A program made the translations under genes and the position numbers. Positions 16,751 to 24,878 of a DNA stretch of 64,000 bases are shown here, piece after piece. The notes under the pieces were generated by a model. That model did not search any database and had not been told where the DNA came from. It saw only the letters and a program-made list of their open reading frames with translations. How positions within the stretch are numbered: position 1 is the stretch's first letter; each line of letters opens with the position of its first letter. The DNA comes from Streptomyces sp. CB01373 (GTDB taxonomy: Bacteria > Actinomycetota > Actinomycetes > Streptomycetales > Streptomycetaceae). Location: assembly GCF_002803075.1 (NCBI RefSeq), contig NZ_NNBK01000013.1, positions 200,419 through 264,418 of the forward strand, read 5' to 3'.

Positions 16751-18472
16751 GTGGCGGAACGGATCACGGCTGCCGTCGACGTGGCAGACAACAGCGGCGA
16801 GCAGCCGCTGACCGCCAAGGCGGACCAGTCCACGTCCGACGGGGTGGCCCAGCACCGGGAGCGGGGCACGGACAACGAAGAGGCACAGGGGAGCGACGGG
16901 ACGGAGAGTCCCGGGAGGAAGACCTCACCACCCGATCTTCACAGCGGTCACAAGCTGGCCGGACGCTACCGCCTCGAGGAGTGCGTCACCCGTCTGGACG
17001 GATTCAGCAGTTGGCGAGCCGTCGACGAGAAACTCCGTCGCGCCGTCGGGGTGCACATCCTGCCGGCGGACCACACGCGAGCGCGGTCCGTGCTGGCCGC
17101 GGCCCGCTCCTCCGCCCTGCTCGGCGACCCCCGCTTCGTGCAGGTCCTCGACGCCGTCGAGGAGGACGACCTCGTCTACGTCGTCCACGAGTGGCTGCCG
17201 GACGCGACGGAGCTGACCACGCTTCTGGCCTCGGGCCCTCTGGAGCCGCACGACGCCTACCAGTTGGTCAGCCAGATCGCGTCCGCCATGGCCGCCGCGC
17301 ACCGCGAGGGCCTGGCCCATCTGCGACTGAACCCCAACGCCGTACTGCGCACCTCCACCGGTCAGTGGCGGGTCCGCGGTCTCGCCGTGAACGCGGCGCT
17401 GCGCGGCATCAGTTCCGACACCCCGCAGCGCACGGACACGGAGGCGATCGGCGCACTGCTGTATGCGGCGCTCACCCAGCGCTGGCCGTACGAGAGCGAC
17501 GCCTACGGCATGTCCGGCCTGCCCAAGGACATCGGTCTCATCCCCCCCGACCAGGTGCGCGCGGGCGTCCACCGCGGCCTGTCCGAACTCGCCATGCGTG
17601 CCCTCGTCAACGACGGCGCCACCGCCTCCCGCCACGAGTCGGCGTGCACCACCCCGGAGGAACTGGTCAAGGCAATCGGCGAGATGCCGCGCGTCCGGCC
17701 GCCGGAGCCGACGTTCACCGCGCCGCCGGAGTACCAGGGCACCTCCTACCAGCAGGGCGCGTACGGCCGTCCGGCTCCGCGCCCCGGGGTCACCCAGCCG
17801 GTCCCGACCCCGCCGCCCCCGCTGCAGAGCCGCACCGGCAAGGCCCTGAAGTGGGCCGTCTCGGCCCTCCTCATCGCCGCCCTGGGCCTGGGCAGCTGGC
17901 AGCTCGCGGACGCCCTGCTGGGCCAGGGCGGCAAGTCCGACGACACCCAGACGCAGACTCAGGACGACACCGACAAGAAGGACACGAAGCCGAAGCCGGC
18001 CCAGCCGCTCAAGATCTACGGCGCGCAGGAGTACGTCGCGAAGGGTGATGCCCAGCACCCCGCCGATGTCGGCAAGACATACGACGGGGACAGCTCGACG
18101 TACTGGCGCACCTCCAGCTACAAGGAGGGGCCGGACTTGAACCCGGTCTTCAAGCCCGGTGTCGGCATCGTCTACGACCTCGGTTCGGCGCAGGAGGTCT
18201 CCTCCGCGTCCATAGCGCTCCTGTACGGCAATGACCACACGACCGTCACGTTGTACGGCACGGACTCGATGAGTTCGTCGGTGCCGATCACCTCGATGAC
18301 GAAGCTGGGGTCCGTGACGACGACCGGCACCACCGCAGAGGTGAAGGTGGTCAAGCCGGTGAAGACCCAGTACGTGCTGGTGTGGTTCACCGCTCTGCCG
18401 TACGCCCCAGGTGACGCGTACAGCAACCCGGGATACAAGCAGGCTGTGACGGACCTCAAGTTCACCGGCTGA
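16751..18472 (+). CDS. Membrane pseudokinase with extracellular discoidin-like domain
   Basis: 573 residues. The cytoplasmic part (about 55-290) has protein-kinase fold sequence (LAGRYRLEECVTRLD; YVVHEWLPDATEL), but catalytic residues are absent: no glycine loop, the HRDLKPxN loop reads HLRLNPNAV and no DFG is found. A Pro-rich linker, one membrane helix (ALKWAVSALLIAALGLGSWQLA, about 365-385) and an extracellular domain with DGDSSTYWRT and IVYDLGSAQEVSSA, like F5/8-type C (discoidin) folds, follow. This domain order matches the C-terminal part of mycobacterial MviN (Rv3910), where PknB phosphorylates the pseudokinase and FhaA binds it. Start GTG 16751 follows GGAGGCAGGAG. It likely regulates MurJ. 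Confidence 0.85.
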   Translation: MAERITAAVDVADNSGEQPLTAKADQSTSDGVAQHRERGTDNEEAQGSDGTESPGRKTSPPDLHSGHKLAGRYRLEECVTRLDGFSSWRAVDEKLRRAVGVHILPADHTRARSVLAAARSSALLGDPRFVQVLDAVEEDDLVYVVHEWLPDATELTTLLASGPLEPHDAYQLVSQIASAMAAAHREGLAHLRLNPNAVLRTSTGQWRVRGLAVNAALRGISSDTPQRTDTEAIGALLYAALTQRWPYESDAYGMSGLPKDIGLIPPDQVRAGVHRGLSELAMRALVNDGATASRHESACTTPEELVKAIGEMPRVRPPEPTFTAPPEYQGTSYQQGAYGRPAPRPGVTQPVPTPPPPLQSRTGKALKWAVSALLIAALGLGSWQLADALLGQGGKSDDTQTQTQDDTDKKDTKPKPAQPLKIYGAQEYVAKGDAQHPADVGKTYDGDSSTYWRTSSYKEGPDLNPVFKPGVGIVYDLGSAQEVSSASIALLYGNDHTTVTLYGTDSMSSSVPITSMTKLGSVTTTGTTAEVKVVKPVKTQYVLVWFTALPYAPGDAYSNPGYKQAVTDLKFTG

Positions 18473-18498
18473 GTACGGACGCGAGGGGGAGGCATCCT

Positions 18499-19239
18499 GT
18501 GGCGGACGGCACCATATATGGCGACGTAAGCGATCAGGACCTCCTGGCCCGTCACGTGGAGGGCGACCGCGAGGCCTTCGGTGAGCTGGTGCGCCGTCAC
18601 CGTGACCGGCTCTGGGCGGTCGCCCTGCGCACGCTGGGCGACCGTGAGGAGGCCGCTGACGCCGTGCAGGACGCGTTCGTCTCCGCCTACCGGGCCGCCG
18701 GCACCTTCCGCGGCCAGTCGGCCGTCACGACCTGGCTGCACCGGATCACGGTGAACGCCTGCCTGGACCGGGTCCGCAAGGCCGCCTCCCGCAAGACCTC
18801 CCCTGTGAACGACACCGAACGCCTGGAGCAGTTGCTGGAGCCGCACGAGTCGGCCTCGGCGCCTGCCGAGAGGAACGACGTGCAGCGGCAGCTCGTCGAG
18901 GCGCTGGGCACTCTCCCGCCGGATCAGCGGGCCGCCCTGGTGCTCGTGGACATGCAGGGCTATCCGGTGGCCGAGGCCGCCCGCATCCTCGATGTGCCGA
19001 GCGGGACGGTGAAGAGCCGTTGCGCCCGGGGCAGAGCGAGACTCCTGCCGCTGCTCACCCATCTGCGCCCGAGGCGCACGCGTGAGGAGAAGGAATCGGG
19101 CGCGGGACGGAACCGGGCGCAGGGGACATCCGTCCCACCGAAGACGGATCCTGAAGGCACGCGCCCCGAGGGCAGAGACGCGCAGGGCAAAGGATCAGGC
19201 GATTCAGCTGCTGTGAAGGGCGGAGGTGGGCGAGCGTGA
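18499..19239 (+). CDS. sigM: ECF RNA polymerase sigma factor SigM
   Basis: 246 residues. Region 2 (DQDLLARHVEGDREAFGELVRRHRDRLW; DAVQDAFVSAYR) and region 4 (LPPDQRAALVLVDMQGYPVAEAARIL, VPSGTVKSRCARGRARL) of an extracytoplasmic-function sigma factor are both intact. The residues after about 190 form a charged tail specific to this group. Position next to trxB-trxA and murJ matches sigM of S. coelicolor and mycobacteria. GTG start with GGGGGAGG upstream. Its stop overlaps the anti-sigma start by four bases (GTGA), so the two are translationally coupled. In Streptomyces SigM has been linked to osmotic stress and development. Confidence 0.93.
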   Translation: MADGTIYGDVSDQDLLARHVEGDREAFGELVRRHRDRLWAVALRTLGDREEAADAVQDAFVSAYRAAGTFRGQSAVTTWLHRITVNACLDRVRKAASRKTSPVNDTERLEQLLEPHESASAPAERNDVQRQLVEALGTLPPDQRAALVLVDMQGYPVAEAARILDVPSGTVKSRCARGRARLLPLLTHLRPRRTREEKESGAGRNRAQGTSVPPKTDPEGTRPEGRDAQGKGSGDSAAVKGGGGRA

Positions 19240-20111
19240 CATCCACGACAGACGCGGCCGGGCACCCGGACGTCACCGAGATCTCCGACCTCACCGAGGG
19301 CCTCCTCGCCCCCGCCCGGGCCGACGACCTCCAGCGGCATCTGGACGAGTGCGAGTTGTGCGCCGACGTCCACGCGTCGCTGACGGAGATCCGTGGTCTG
19401 CTCGGCGCCCTGCCGGATGTGCCCGCCATGCCGGCCGACGTGGCGGCCCGAATCGACGCGGCCCTTGCAGCCGAGGCCCCAGTGGCCGGGCCCCCGCTCA
19501 CAGGTGGCGCGCGTGTTTCACGTGAAACATCGGCCGTGGACCGTCCCTCCGGCCGTCCTCGCGCCGCCAGCACCGGCCCGGGTCGTAGGACAGGGACCCG
19601 CCGGGGACGCCGCAGGGTCGCCGTTCTCGGCTCCGTCGTCGCCCTCGCCGCCCTGGGGGTGACATCCGTGGTTCTGGCGACGCTCCACGACGACAAGCCA
19701 TCCGACACGACGGCGCACGATCGTCCAAGCGCGTCCGCGGACACCTTCTCCGCGAGCACCCTCAAGAGCGAGGTCGCCGATCTCCTCGCCCAGGAGCAGC
19801 CGCCGCGCAGAGACGCCCACACACCCCATGACTTCGGGGTGGAATCCGCTGCCGGTACCGACAGGCCCAAACTGCTGAAGAGCCCGCCGCCGACCGTCCC
19901 CTCGTGCGTACGGCAGGGCATCAACGACAGCGGCGTCCCGCTCGCCGCCCGGGCGGGTACCTATGACGGCAAGGACGCCTATCTCGTCGTGCTCCCCGAT
20001 GCCTCCGGCGACAGCAGCCGCGTCACGGCCTACCTGGTCGATGCGACCTGTGTCCGCCACCAGGCGGTCACGGTCAAGGTGTTGCTGTCGCGCTCCTACG
20101 CGCGTTCCTGA
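19236..20111 (+). CDS. Anti-sigma factor with zinc-binding motif (partner of SigM), contains parS
   Basis: 291 residues. The N-terminal part carries HLDECELC (H-x3-C-x2-C), the zinc-binding anti-sigma (ZAS/zf-HC2) signature, within a short helical domain that would bind SigM. A basic segment (RRTGTRRGRRR) precedes one membrane helix (VAVLGSVVALAALGVTSVVLATL, about 129-151) and an outer domain of about 140 residues with two cysteines. Starts at GTG 19236 overlapping the sigM stop. The parS site at 19515-19528 lies in the linker, read as VSRET. Probably a membrane-bound negative regulator of SigM; the releasing signal is not visible. Confidence 0.85.
   Translation: MTSTTDAAGHPDVTEISDLTEGLLAPARADDLQRHLDECELCADVHASLTEIRGLLGALPDVPAMPADVAARIDAALAAEAPVAGPPLTGGARVSRETSAVDRPSGRPRAASTGPGRRTGTRRGRRRVAVLGSVVALAALGVTSVVLATLHDDKPSDTTAHDRPSASADTFSASTLKSEVADLLAQEQPPRRDAHTPHDFGVESAAGTDRPKLLKSPPPTVPSCVRQGINDSGVPLAARAGTYDGKDAYLVVLPDASGDSSRVTAYLVDATCVRHQAVTVKVLLSRSYARS
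19515..19528. other. parS: parS site 3, inside the anti-sigma gene
   Basis: Exact GTTTCACGTGAAAC within the coding frame (V-S-R-E-T), in the disordered linker before the membrane helix. Confidence 0.93.
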
Positions 20112-20192
20112 GCCCGCACGCTCGGTCCTCGCGCCGCGTGGCATCGCATGACATCCCGTGCGCTGTCGCGCCACCGTGTGCCCCGGCACACC

Positions 20193-20219
20193 GGGAATGC
20201 CTGCCCCTTAGGATCCGTT
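20193..20219 (+). promoter_or_regulatory. SigR-type promoter of trxB
   Basis: GGGAAT, an 18-base spacer, then GTT: an exact match to the known SigR (thiol-stress) promoter consensus GGGAAT-N18-GTT. It is 72 bp upstream of the trxB start and would induce trxB-trxA under disulfide stress. Confidence 0.9.
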
Positions 20220-20290
20220 GGGTGGGGTGAGAGCTATGAGAGAGGCTCCCCCCGGCCGTAGGACACAGTCCAGAGACGAGGAATCAAGCC

Positions 20291-21262
20291 GTGAGCGATG
20301 TCCGTAACGTGATCATCATCGGCTCCGGGCCCGCCGGCTACACGGCGGCGCTCTACACCGCGCGCGCGTCGCTGAAGCCGCTGGTTTTCGAGGGTGCGGT
20401 CACCGCGGGTGGTGCCCTGATGAACACCACCGACGTGGAGAACTTCCCCGGCTTCCGTGACGGGATCATGGGCCCCGAGCTCATGGACAACATGCGTGCG
20501 CAGGCCGAGCGTTTCGGCGCCGAGCTGATCCCGGACGACGTGGTCTCCGTCGACCTGAGCGGTGAGATCAAGACCGTCACGGACACCTCGGGCACGGTGC
20601 ACCAGGCGAAGGCCGTCATCGTCACCACCGGCTCGCAGCACCGCAAGCTCGGCCTGCCGAACGAGGACACGCTCTCCGGCCGCGGCGTCTCCTGGTGTGC
20701 CACCTGCGACGGCTTCTTCTTCAGGGAGCAGGACATCGCCGTGATCGGTGGCGGTGACACCGCCATGGAGGAGGCGACCTTCCTCTCCCGGTTCGCCAAG
20801 TCCGTCACCGTCGTCCACCGCCGGGACACCCTGCGCGCCTCCAAGGCGATGCAGGAGCGCGCCTTCGCCGACCCGAAGATCAAGTTCGTCTGGGACAGCG
20901 AGGTTGCGGAGATCCAGGGCGACCAGAAGCTCTCCGGACTGAAGCTGCGCAACATCAAGACCGGCGAGCTGTCGGACCTTCCGGTGACCGGTCTGTTCAT
21001 CGCCATCGGCCACGACCCGCGCACGGAGCTCTTCAAGGGCCAGCTGGACCTGGACGAGGAGGGCTACCTGAAGGTCGACTCGCCGTCCACCCGCACCAAC
21101 CTGACCGGTGTCTTCGGCGCCGGCGACGTGGTCGACCACACCTACCGCCAGGCAATCACCGCGGCCGGCACCGGCTGCTCCGCCGCCCTCGACGCCGAGC
21201 GCTTCCTCGCGGCTCTCGCGGACAACGAGCAGAAGGCCGAGCCCGAGAAGTCCACCGTCTGA
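20291..21262 (+). CDS. trxB: Thioredoxin reductase
   Basis: 323 residues. FAD-dependent enzyme that passes electrons from NADPH to thioredoxin. FAD-binding GSGPAGYTAALYTARA is near the N-terminus, the redox-active CATC is at residues 136-139, the NADPH motif GGGDTAMEEATFL follows and the C-terminal FGAGDVVDHTYRQ closes the FAD domain. GTG start at 20291 after AGACGAGGAAT. 41 bp upstream of trxA and co-directional, so one operon. The SigR promoter upstream explains its control. Confidence 0.97.
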   Translation: MSDVRNVIIIGSGPAGYTAALYTARASLKPLVFEGAVTAGGALMNTTDVENFPGFRDGIMGPELMDNMRAQAERFGAELIPDDVVSVDLSGEIKTVTDTSGTVHQAKAVIVTTGSQHRKLGLPNEDTLSGRGVSWCATCDGFFFREQDIAVIGGGDTAMEEATFLSRFAKSVTVVHRRDTLRASKAMQERAFADPKIKFVWDSEVAEIQGDQKLSGLKLRNIKTGELSDLPVTGLFIAIGHDPRTELFKGQLDLDEEGYLKVDSPSTRTNLTGVFGAGDVVDHTYRQAITAAGTGCSAALDAERFLAALADNEQKAEPEKSTV

Positions 21263-21303
21263 GCCCCCACCACCCCACCGCACGACCAATTAAGGAGCCC
21301 GCT

Positions 21304-21636
21304 GTGGCCGGCACCCTGAAGAACGTGACCGACGACTCCTTCGAGCAGGACGTCCTGAAGAGCGACAAGCCCGTCCTGGTGGACTTCTGGGCCGCCTGGT
21401 GCGGTCCCTGCCGCCAGATCGCTCCGTCCCTCGAGGCGATCGCCGCCGAGTACGGCGACAAGATCGAGGTCGTCAAGCTCAACATCGACGAGAACCCGGG
21501 CACCGCCGCCAAGTACGGGGTCATGTCCATTCCGACCCTGAACGTCTACCGGAACGGCGAGGTCGCCAAGACCATCGTGGGGGCGAAGCCCAAGGCCGCG
21601 ATCATCCGCGATCTCGAGGACTTCGTCGCCGAGTAA
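21304..21636 (+). CDS. trxA: Thioredoxin
   Basis: 110 residues. Canonical thioredoxin fold with the WCGPC active site (Trp32, Cys33, Cys36), the Asp in VDFWAAWC and the cis-proline in MSIPTL. Reduces cytoplasmic protein disulfides and is itself reduced by the adjacent TrxB. GTG start with a strong AAGGAG site. Followed by parS and a bidirectional terminator. Confidence 0.97.
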   Translation: MAGTLKNVTDDSFEQDVLKSDKPVLVDFWAAWCGPCRQIAPSLEAIAAEYGDKIEVVKLNIDENPGTAAKYGVMSIPTLNVYRNGEVAKTIVGAKPKAAIIRDLEDFVAE

Positions 21637-21666
21637 GCATGGCGGGGCCGCCGAGACGGCGGCGAT

Positions 21667-21680
21667 GTTTCACGTGAAAC
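21667..21680. other. parS: parS site 4
   Basis: Exact GTTTCACGTGAAAC, directly beside the trxA/GNAT convergent terminator. Confidence 0.93.
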
Positions 21681-21681
21681 A

Positions 21682-21715
21682 CGAATGGGCCAACCCTGAG
21701 GGGTTGGCCCATTCG
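21682..21715. terminator. Bidirectional terminator between trxA and GNAT gene
   Basis: Perfect 15 bp stem (21682-21696 with 21701-21715) and TGAG loop, 45 bp past the trxA stop, two bases from parS site 4. Confidence 0.85.
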
Positions 21716-21748
21716 CATGTCGCAGTTCGTCTGTAGCAGGCAGCTCGC

Positions 21749-22366
21749 TTACAGCGGCCTCAGCGCCGGTTCCTTCTGCACCGCTCCCAGAAGCCGGTCG
21801 ATCGCCATCTCCACGTCTTCCTTCCAGGACAGCGTCGACCGCAACTCCAGCCGAAGCCGCGGATGGGCTGGATGGTGCCGGACCGTCTTGAACCCCACGG
21901 CCAGCAGATGGTCGGCGGGGAGCACGCAGGCGGGCTCCTTCCAGCGGGCGTCCCCGAATGCCTCAATGGCCTTGAAGCCCCGCCGCAGCAGATCCTTCGC
22001 AACCGTCTGGACCATGACACGACCCAGCCCCTGCCCCTGATAGCCCGGCATGATGAACGCGGTCATCAGCTGCACGGCGTCCGGAGAGACGGGGCTCGTG
22101 GGAAAGGCCGTGGAACGAGGGACATAGGCGGGGGGAGCATAGAGCACGAAACCCACGGGCACGTCGTCGACGTAGACGACCCGACCGCAGGATCCCCAGT
22201 CCAGCAGGACGGCGGAGATCCACGCTTCCTTTTCCGCCGTGACCGTGCCGGCCTTCAGCGCTGCCTCACCACTGACGGGGTCCAGCTCCCAGAAGACACA
22301 CGCACGGCAGCGCTGGGGGAGGTCTTGAAGGTTGTCCAGCGTGAGCGGTACGAGCCGACGGCCCAT
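21749..22366 (-). CDS. GNAT family N-acetyltransferase
   Basis: 205 residues. The acetyl-CoA loop is visible as MPGYQGQGLGRVMVQ (the Q/RxxGxG/A motif) with the preceding strand LMTAFI. The N-terminal part starts RRLVPLTLDNLQDLP. The substrate is unknown. A gene of this kind is regularly found between trxA and parB in Streptomyces. GAGGAAC lies upstream of the ATG at 22366. The start region lies inside another small ORF (22255-22512) in a different frame. Confidence 0.87.
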   Translation of the reverse strand: MGRRLVPLTLDNLQDLPQRCRACVFWELDPVSGEAALKAGTVTAEKEAWISAVLLDWGSCGRVVYVDDVPVGFVLYAPPAYVPRSTAFPTSPVSPDAVQLMTAFIMPGYQGQGLGRVMVQTVAKDLLRRGFKAIEAFGDARWKEPACVLPADHLLAVGFKTVRHHPAHPRLRLELRSTLSWKEDVEMAIDRLLGAVQKEPALRPL

Positions 22367-22512
22367 GAAGGCTGTTCCTCGCTTCCTTCGCCCGCGGCGC
22401 CACGCGCGGCTGTCAGAGCGCTGCGTTCCTTGAGGAGGCTGCCGACAAATCCGCCGACCGCACCCAGCCCCAAGACCGCGCCGAGCATTCCGGTGCGGCT
22501 CACCGTTCGCAT
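22255..22512 (-). CDS. Possible small membrane protein overlapping the GNAT gene
   Basis: 85 codons. The ATG at 22512 has a strong ribosome site (GGGAGGCAGG). The first part, MRTVSRTGMLGAVLGLGAVG then FVGSLLKERSALTAARGAA, looks like a short membrane-anchored protein; the rest overlaps the GNAT start by 112 bases in another frame and is low in recognisable character. It may be a true small protein, or a leader whose translation couples to the GNAT gene. No family is recognised. Confidence 0.4.
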   Translation of the reverse strand: MRTVSRTGMLGAVLGLGAVGGFVGSLLKERSALTAARGAAGEGSEEQPSWAVGSYRSRWTTFKTSPSAAVRVSSGSWTPSVVRQR

Positions 22513-22561
22513 GCCCTGCCTCCCTCTAGAGGTACCGCCGGGTGGATGCGTCATACCCGAA

Positions 22562-22593
22562 CGCATCGTATCGACGATGCGATTGCATCGATA
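22562..22593. promoter_or_regulatory. Stacked GCATC/GATGC dyads upstream of the small ORF
   Basis: CGCATCGT (22562-22569) and ACGATGCG (22574-22581) form an 8 bp dyad, and GATGC...GCATC (22577-22590) forms a second overlapping one. Placed about 50-80 bp upstream of the ATG at 22512, as expected for an operator. The binding protein is unknown. Confidence 0.4.
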
Positions 22594-22610
22594 CCGCCTG
22601 AAAGCAAAGA

Positions 22611-22647
22611 GCGGGCCGTGTTCCGGTACACACCGGACACGACCCGC
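22611..22647 (-). terminator. Terminator of the parAB operon
   Basis: Imperfect 16-17 bp stem, GCGGGCCGTGTTCCGGT against ACCGGACACGACCCGC, with ACAC loop, beginning 43 bp after the parB stop. Confidence 0.7.
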
Positions 22648-22689
22648 CTGTGCCGAGCGATCGAGCCGAACCCATCCCATCGGACGGGC

Positions 22690-23808
22690 TCAGCCCTCCA
22701 TCTCCTCCTCCGGCTCTTCGCCATCCAGAAGACTCTGCTGCATGACTGGGCCCTCGCCCGGAGCCAGCGTGCCGAGGATGCGCTCCAGGTCCTCCATGGA
22801 GGCGAACTCGACGGTGATCTTGCCCTTCTTCTGCCCCAGGTCGACCTTCACCCGCGTCTCGAAACGGTCGGACAGACGCGTCGCGAGGTCGGACAGGGCC
22901 GGGGAGACCCGACCTCCGGCACGCGGCCCCTTGGACCGAGGGGCCGCCGTCGGCCGCGACCCCATCAAGGTCACGATCTCCTCGACCGCCCGCACCGACA
23001 GTCCCTCGGCGACGATCCGATGGGCAAGCCGGTCCTGCTCCTCCGAGTCCTCGACGGAGAGCAGCGCCCGCGCATGTCCCGCCGAAAGAACTCCGGCGGC
23101 GACCCGACGCTGCACGGCCGGGGAGAGCTTCAGCAGACGCAGGGTGTTGGAGACCTGCGGGCGGGACCGGCCGATCCGGTCCGCCAGCTGGTCGTGCGTG
23201 CAGTTGAAGTCCCTCAGCAGCTGGTCGTAGGCGGCTGCCTCTTCCAGCGGGTTCAGCTGGGCCCGGTGCAGGTTCTCCAGCAGGGCGTCCAGGAGAAGCT
23301 TCTCGTCATCCGTCGCGCGCACGATCGCCGGGATGGCCGCGAGCCCTGCCTCACGGCAGGCCCGCCAGCGCCGCTCACCCATGATGAGCTCATAGCGCGC
23401 CGGGCCGAGCTGCCGGACGACGACGGGCTGGAGAAGCCCGACCTCCTGGATGGAGGTGACGAGCTCGGCCAGCGCGTCCTCGTCGAAGACCTCACGCGGC
23501 TGGCGCGGGTTGGGCGTGATGGCGTCGAGGGGGATCTCGGCGAAGTGGGCGCCCATCACCGACGCGGTCACCTCAGCCGAGCTGCTCGCCTGCGGCTGCG
23601 CTGTTTCACGTGAAACAGAGGGCAGCGTGGTCACCTTCGCCGCCGCCACCCCCCGGTCACCGCGGTCACCCGTCAGCACCGGGACAGCCGAGGACGACGC
23701 GGAGCCCGCGCCTCCTGCCGTCGCCGGAGCCGGCGGCTTCTCCCCGGTCGGGGCAGCGGGGATCAGCGCGCCAAGACCGCGACCCAACCCCCTCCGTCGC
23801 TCACTCAC
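22690..23808 (-). CDS. parB: Chromosome partitioning protein ParB
   Basis: 372 residues. Binds parS, spreads on DNA and forms the segregation complex moved by ParA. Starts SERRRGLGRGLGALIP (ParA-stimulating N-terminus); the CTP-binding motifs NPRQPR and GERRWRA and the helix-turn-helix region (YDQLLRDFNCTHDQLADRIGRSRPQVSNTLRLLKL) follow, then the C-terminal dimer domain (KITVEFASMEDLERIL). GTG start at 23808 overlaps the parA stop (GTGA). The parS at 23603-23616 lies in the disordered region before the CTPase domain. In Streptomyces it arranges many chromosomes in sporulating hyphae. Confidence 0.97.
   Translation of the reverse strand: MSERRRGLGRGLGALIPAAPTGEKPPAPATAGGAGSASSSAVPVLTGDRGDRGVAAAKVTTLPSVSRETAQPQASSSAEVTASVMGAHFAEIPLDAITPNPRQPREVFDEDALAELVTSIQEVGLLQPVVVRQLGPARYELIMGERRWRACREAGLAAIPAIVRATDDEKLLLDALLENLHRAQLNPLEEAAAYDQLLRDFNCTHDQLADRIGRSRPQVSNTLRLLKLSPAVQRRVAAGVLSAGHARALLSVEDSEEQDRLAHRIVAEGLSVRAVEEIVTLMGSRPTAAPRSKGPRAGGRVSPALSDLATRLSDRFETRVKVDLGQKKGKITVEFASMEDLERILGTLAPGEGPVMQQSLLDGEEPEEEMEG
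23603..23616. other. parS: parS site 5, inside parB
   Basis: Exact GTTTCACGTGAAAC, coding for V-S-R-E-T in ParB. Confidence 0.93.
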
Positions 23809-24878
23809 TGAATCCCCTCCACCATGTTCGGATCACCCTGTGCGCTGGCGTGGGCGTGCGTGGCGTCGTAGCTGACACCAACGCCCCTCAGCGCGATTTC
23901 TCGTGCCGCTTCCAGATAGGAGAGGGCACCGCTTGACCCTGGATCGTAAGTCAGCACCGTCTGCCCGTAGCTCGGCGCCTCGGAGATACGGACCGAGCGA
24001 GGAATGCTCGTCCGCAGCACCTCCTCACCGAAGTGGCTGCGCACCTCTTCCGCGACCTGGGACGCCAGGCGCGTCCGGCCGTCGTACATGGTGAGCAGGA
24101 TGGTCGACACATGCAGGGTGGGGTTGAGATGCCCCCGGACCAGGTCGACGTTGCGGAGCAGCTGCCCCAGGCCCTCCAGCGCGTAGTACTCGCACTGAAT
24201 CGGGATGAGAACCTCCTGGCCGGCGACGAGCGCGTTGACCGTCAGCAGGCCGAGCGAGGGCGGGCAGTCGATGAGGATGTAGTCCAGCGGCTGCTCGTAG
24301 GCCTGGATCGCCCGCTCAAGCCGGCTCTCCCGCGCCACCAGGGACACCAGCTCGATCTCCGCACCGGCGAGATCGATCGTGGCAGGAGCGCAGAAGAGAC
24401 CCTCGACATCGGGGACGGGCTGGACGACCTCGGCCAGCGGCCTGCTCTCCACCAGGACGTCGTAGATGGAGGGGACATCGGCGTGATGGTCGATACCCAG
24501 CGCCGTGGAGGCATTGCCCTGCGGGTCGAGGTCGATCACCAGGACACGGGCACCGTGCAGAGCCAGCGAGGCGGCAAGGTTGACGGTCGTCGTCGTCTTG
24601 CCCACGCCGCCCTTCTGGTTGGCCACCACCATGACTCGGGTTTGTTCGGGCTGGGGCAGACCCTCGCCGGCGCGGCCCAGAGCCTCGACCGCCAGTTGGG
24701 CAGCACGACCGATGGGAGTGTCGTCCATCGGGGGCGGCGTTTCACGTGAAACATCCTCCCCCATCGATTCGGTACGGGGACCGGGGACCGGATCGGTCAT
24801 CGGTCCCGCAATGTTGGCGTCGGACCGCAAGGATTCACTCTCCTCGACTTCAGGCTCGCAATGCACAGAGCCTCCCAT
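23805..24878 (-). CDS. parA: Chromosome partitioning ATPase ParA
   Basis: 357 residues from the ATG at 24878. Deviant Walker A NQKGGVGKTTTT (about 85-96), Walker A' DLDPQGNAST and DCPPSLGLLT Walker B are all present. Forms ATP-dependent filaments or gradients that place ParB-parS complexes along aerial hyphae. Start is uncertain: GTG 25052 would extend 58 codons into the parS-containing leader, whereas ATGs at 24796, 24770ish and 24728 would shorten it; the ATG at 24878 has GAAGG nearby and keeps the acidic N-terminus seen in annotated relatives. The parS at 24739-24752 encodes V-S-R-E-T near the N-terminus. Operon parA-parB with four-base overlap. Confidence 0.95.
   Translation of the reverse strand: MGGSVHCEPEVEESESLRSDANIAGPMTDPVPGPRTESMGEDVSRETPPPMDDTPIGRAAQLAVEALGRAGEGLPQPEQTRVMVVANQKGGVGKTTTTVNLAASLALHGARVLVIDLDPQGNASTALGIDHHADVPSIYDVLVESRPLAEVVQPVPDVEGLFCAPATIDLAGAEIELVSLVARESRLERAIQAYEQPLDYILIDCPPSLGLLTVNALVAGQEVLIPIQCEYYALEGLGQLLRNVDLVRGHLNPTLHVSTILLTMYDGRTRLASQVAEEVRSHFGEEVLRTSIPRSVRISEAPSYGQTVLTYDPGSSGALSYLEAAREIALRGVGVSYDATHAHASAQGDPNMVEGIQ
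24739..24752. other. parS: parS site 6, inside parA
   Basis: Exact GTTTCACGTGAAAC, coding for V-S-R-E-T just before the conserved ParA start MDDTPIG. Confidence 0.93.
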
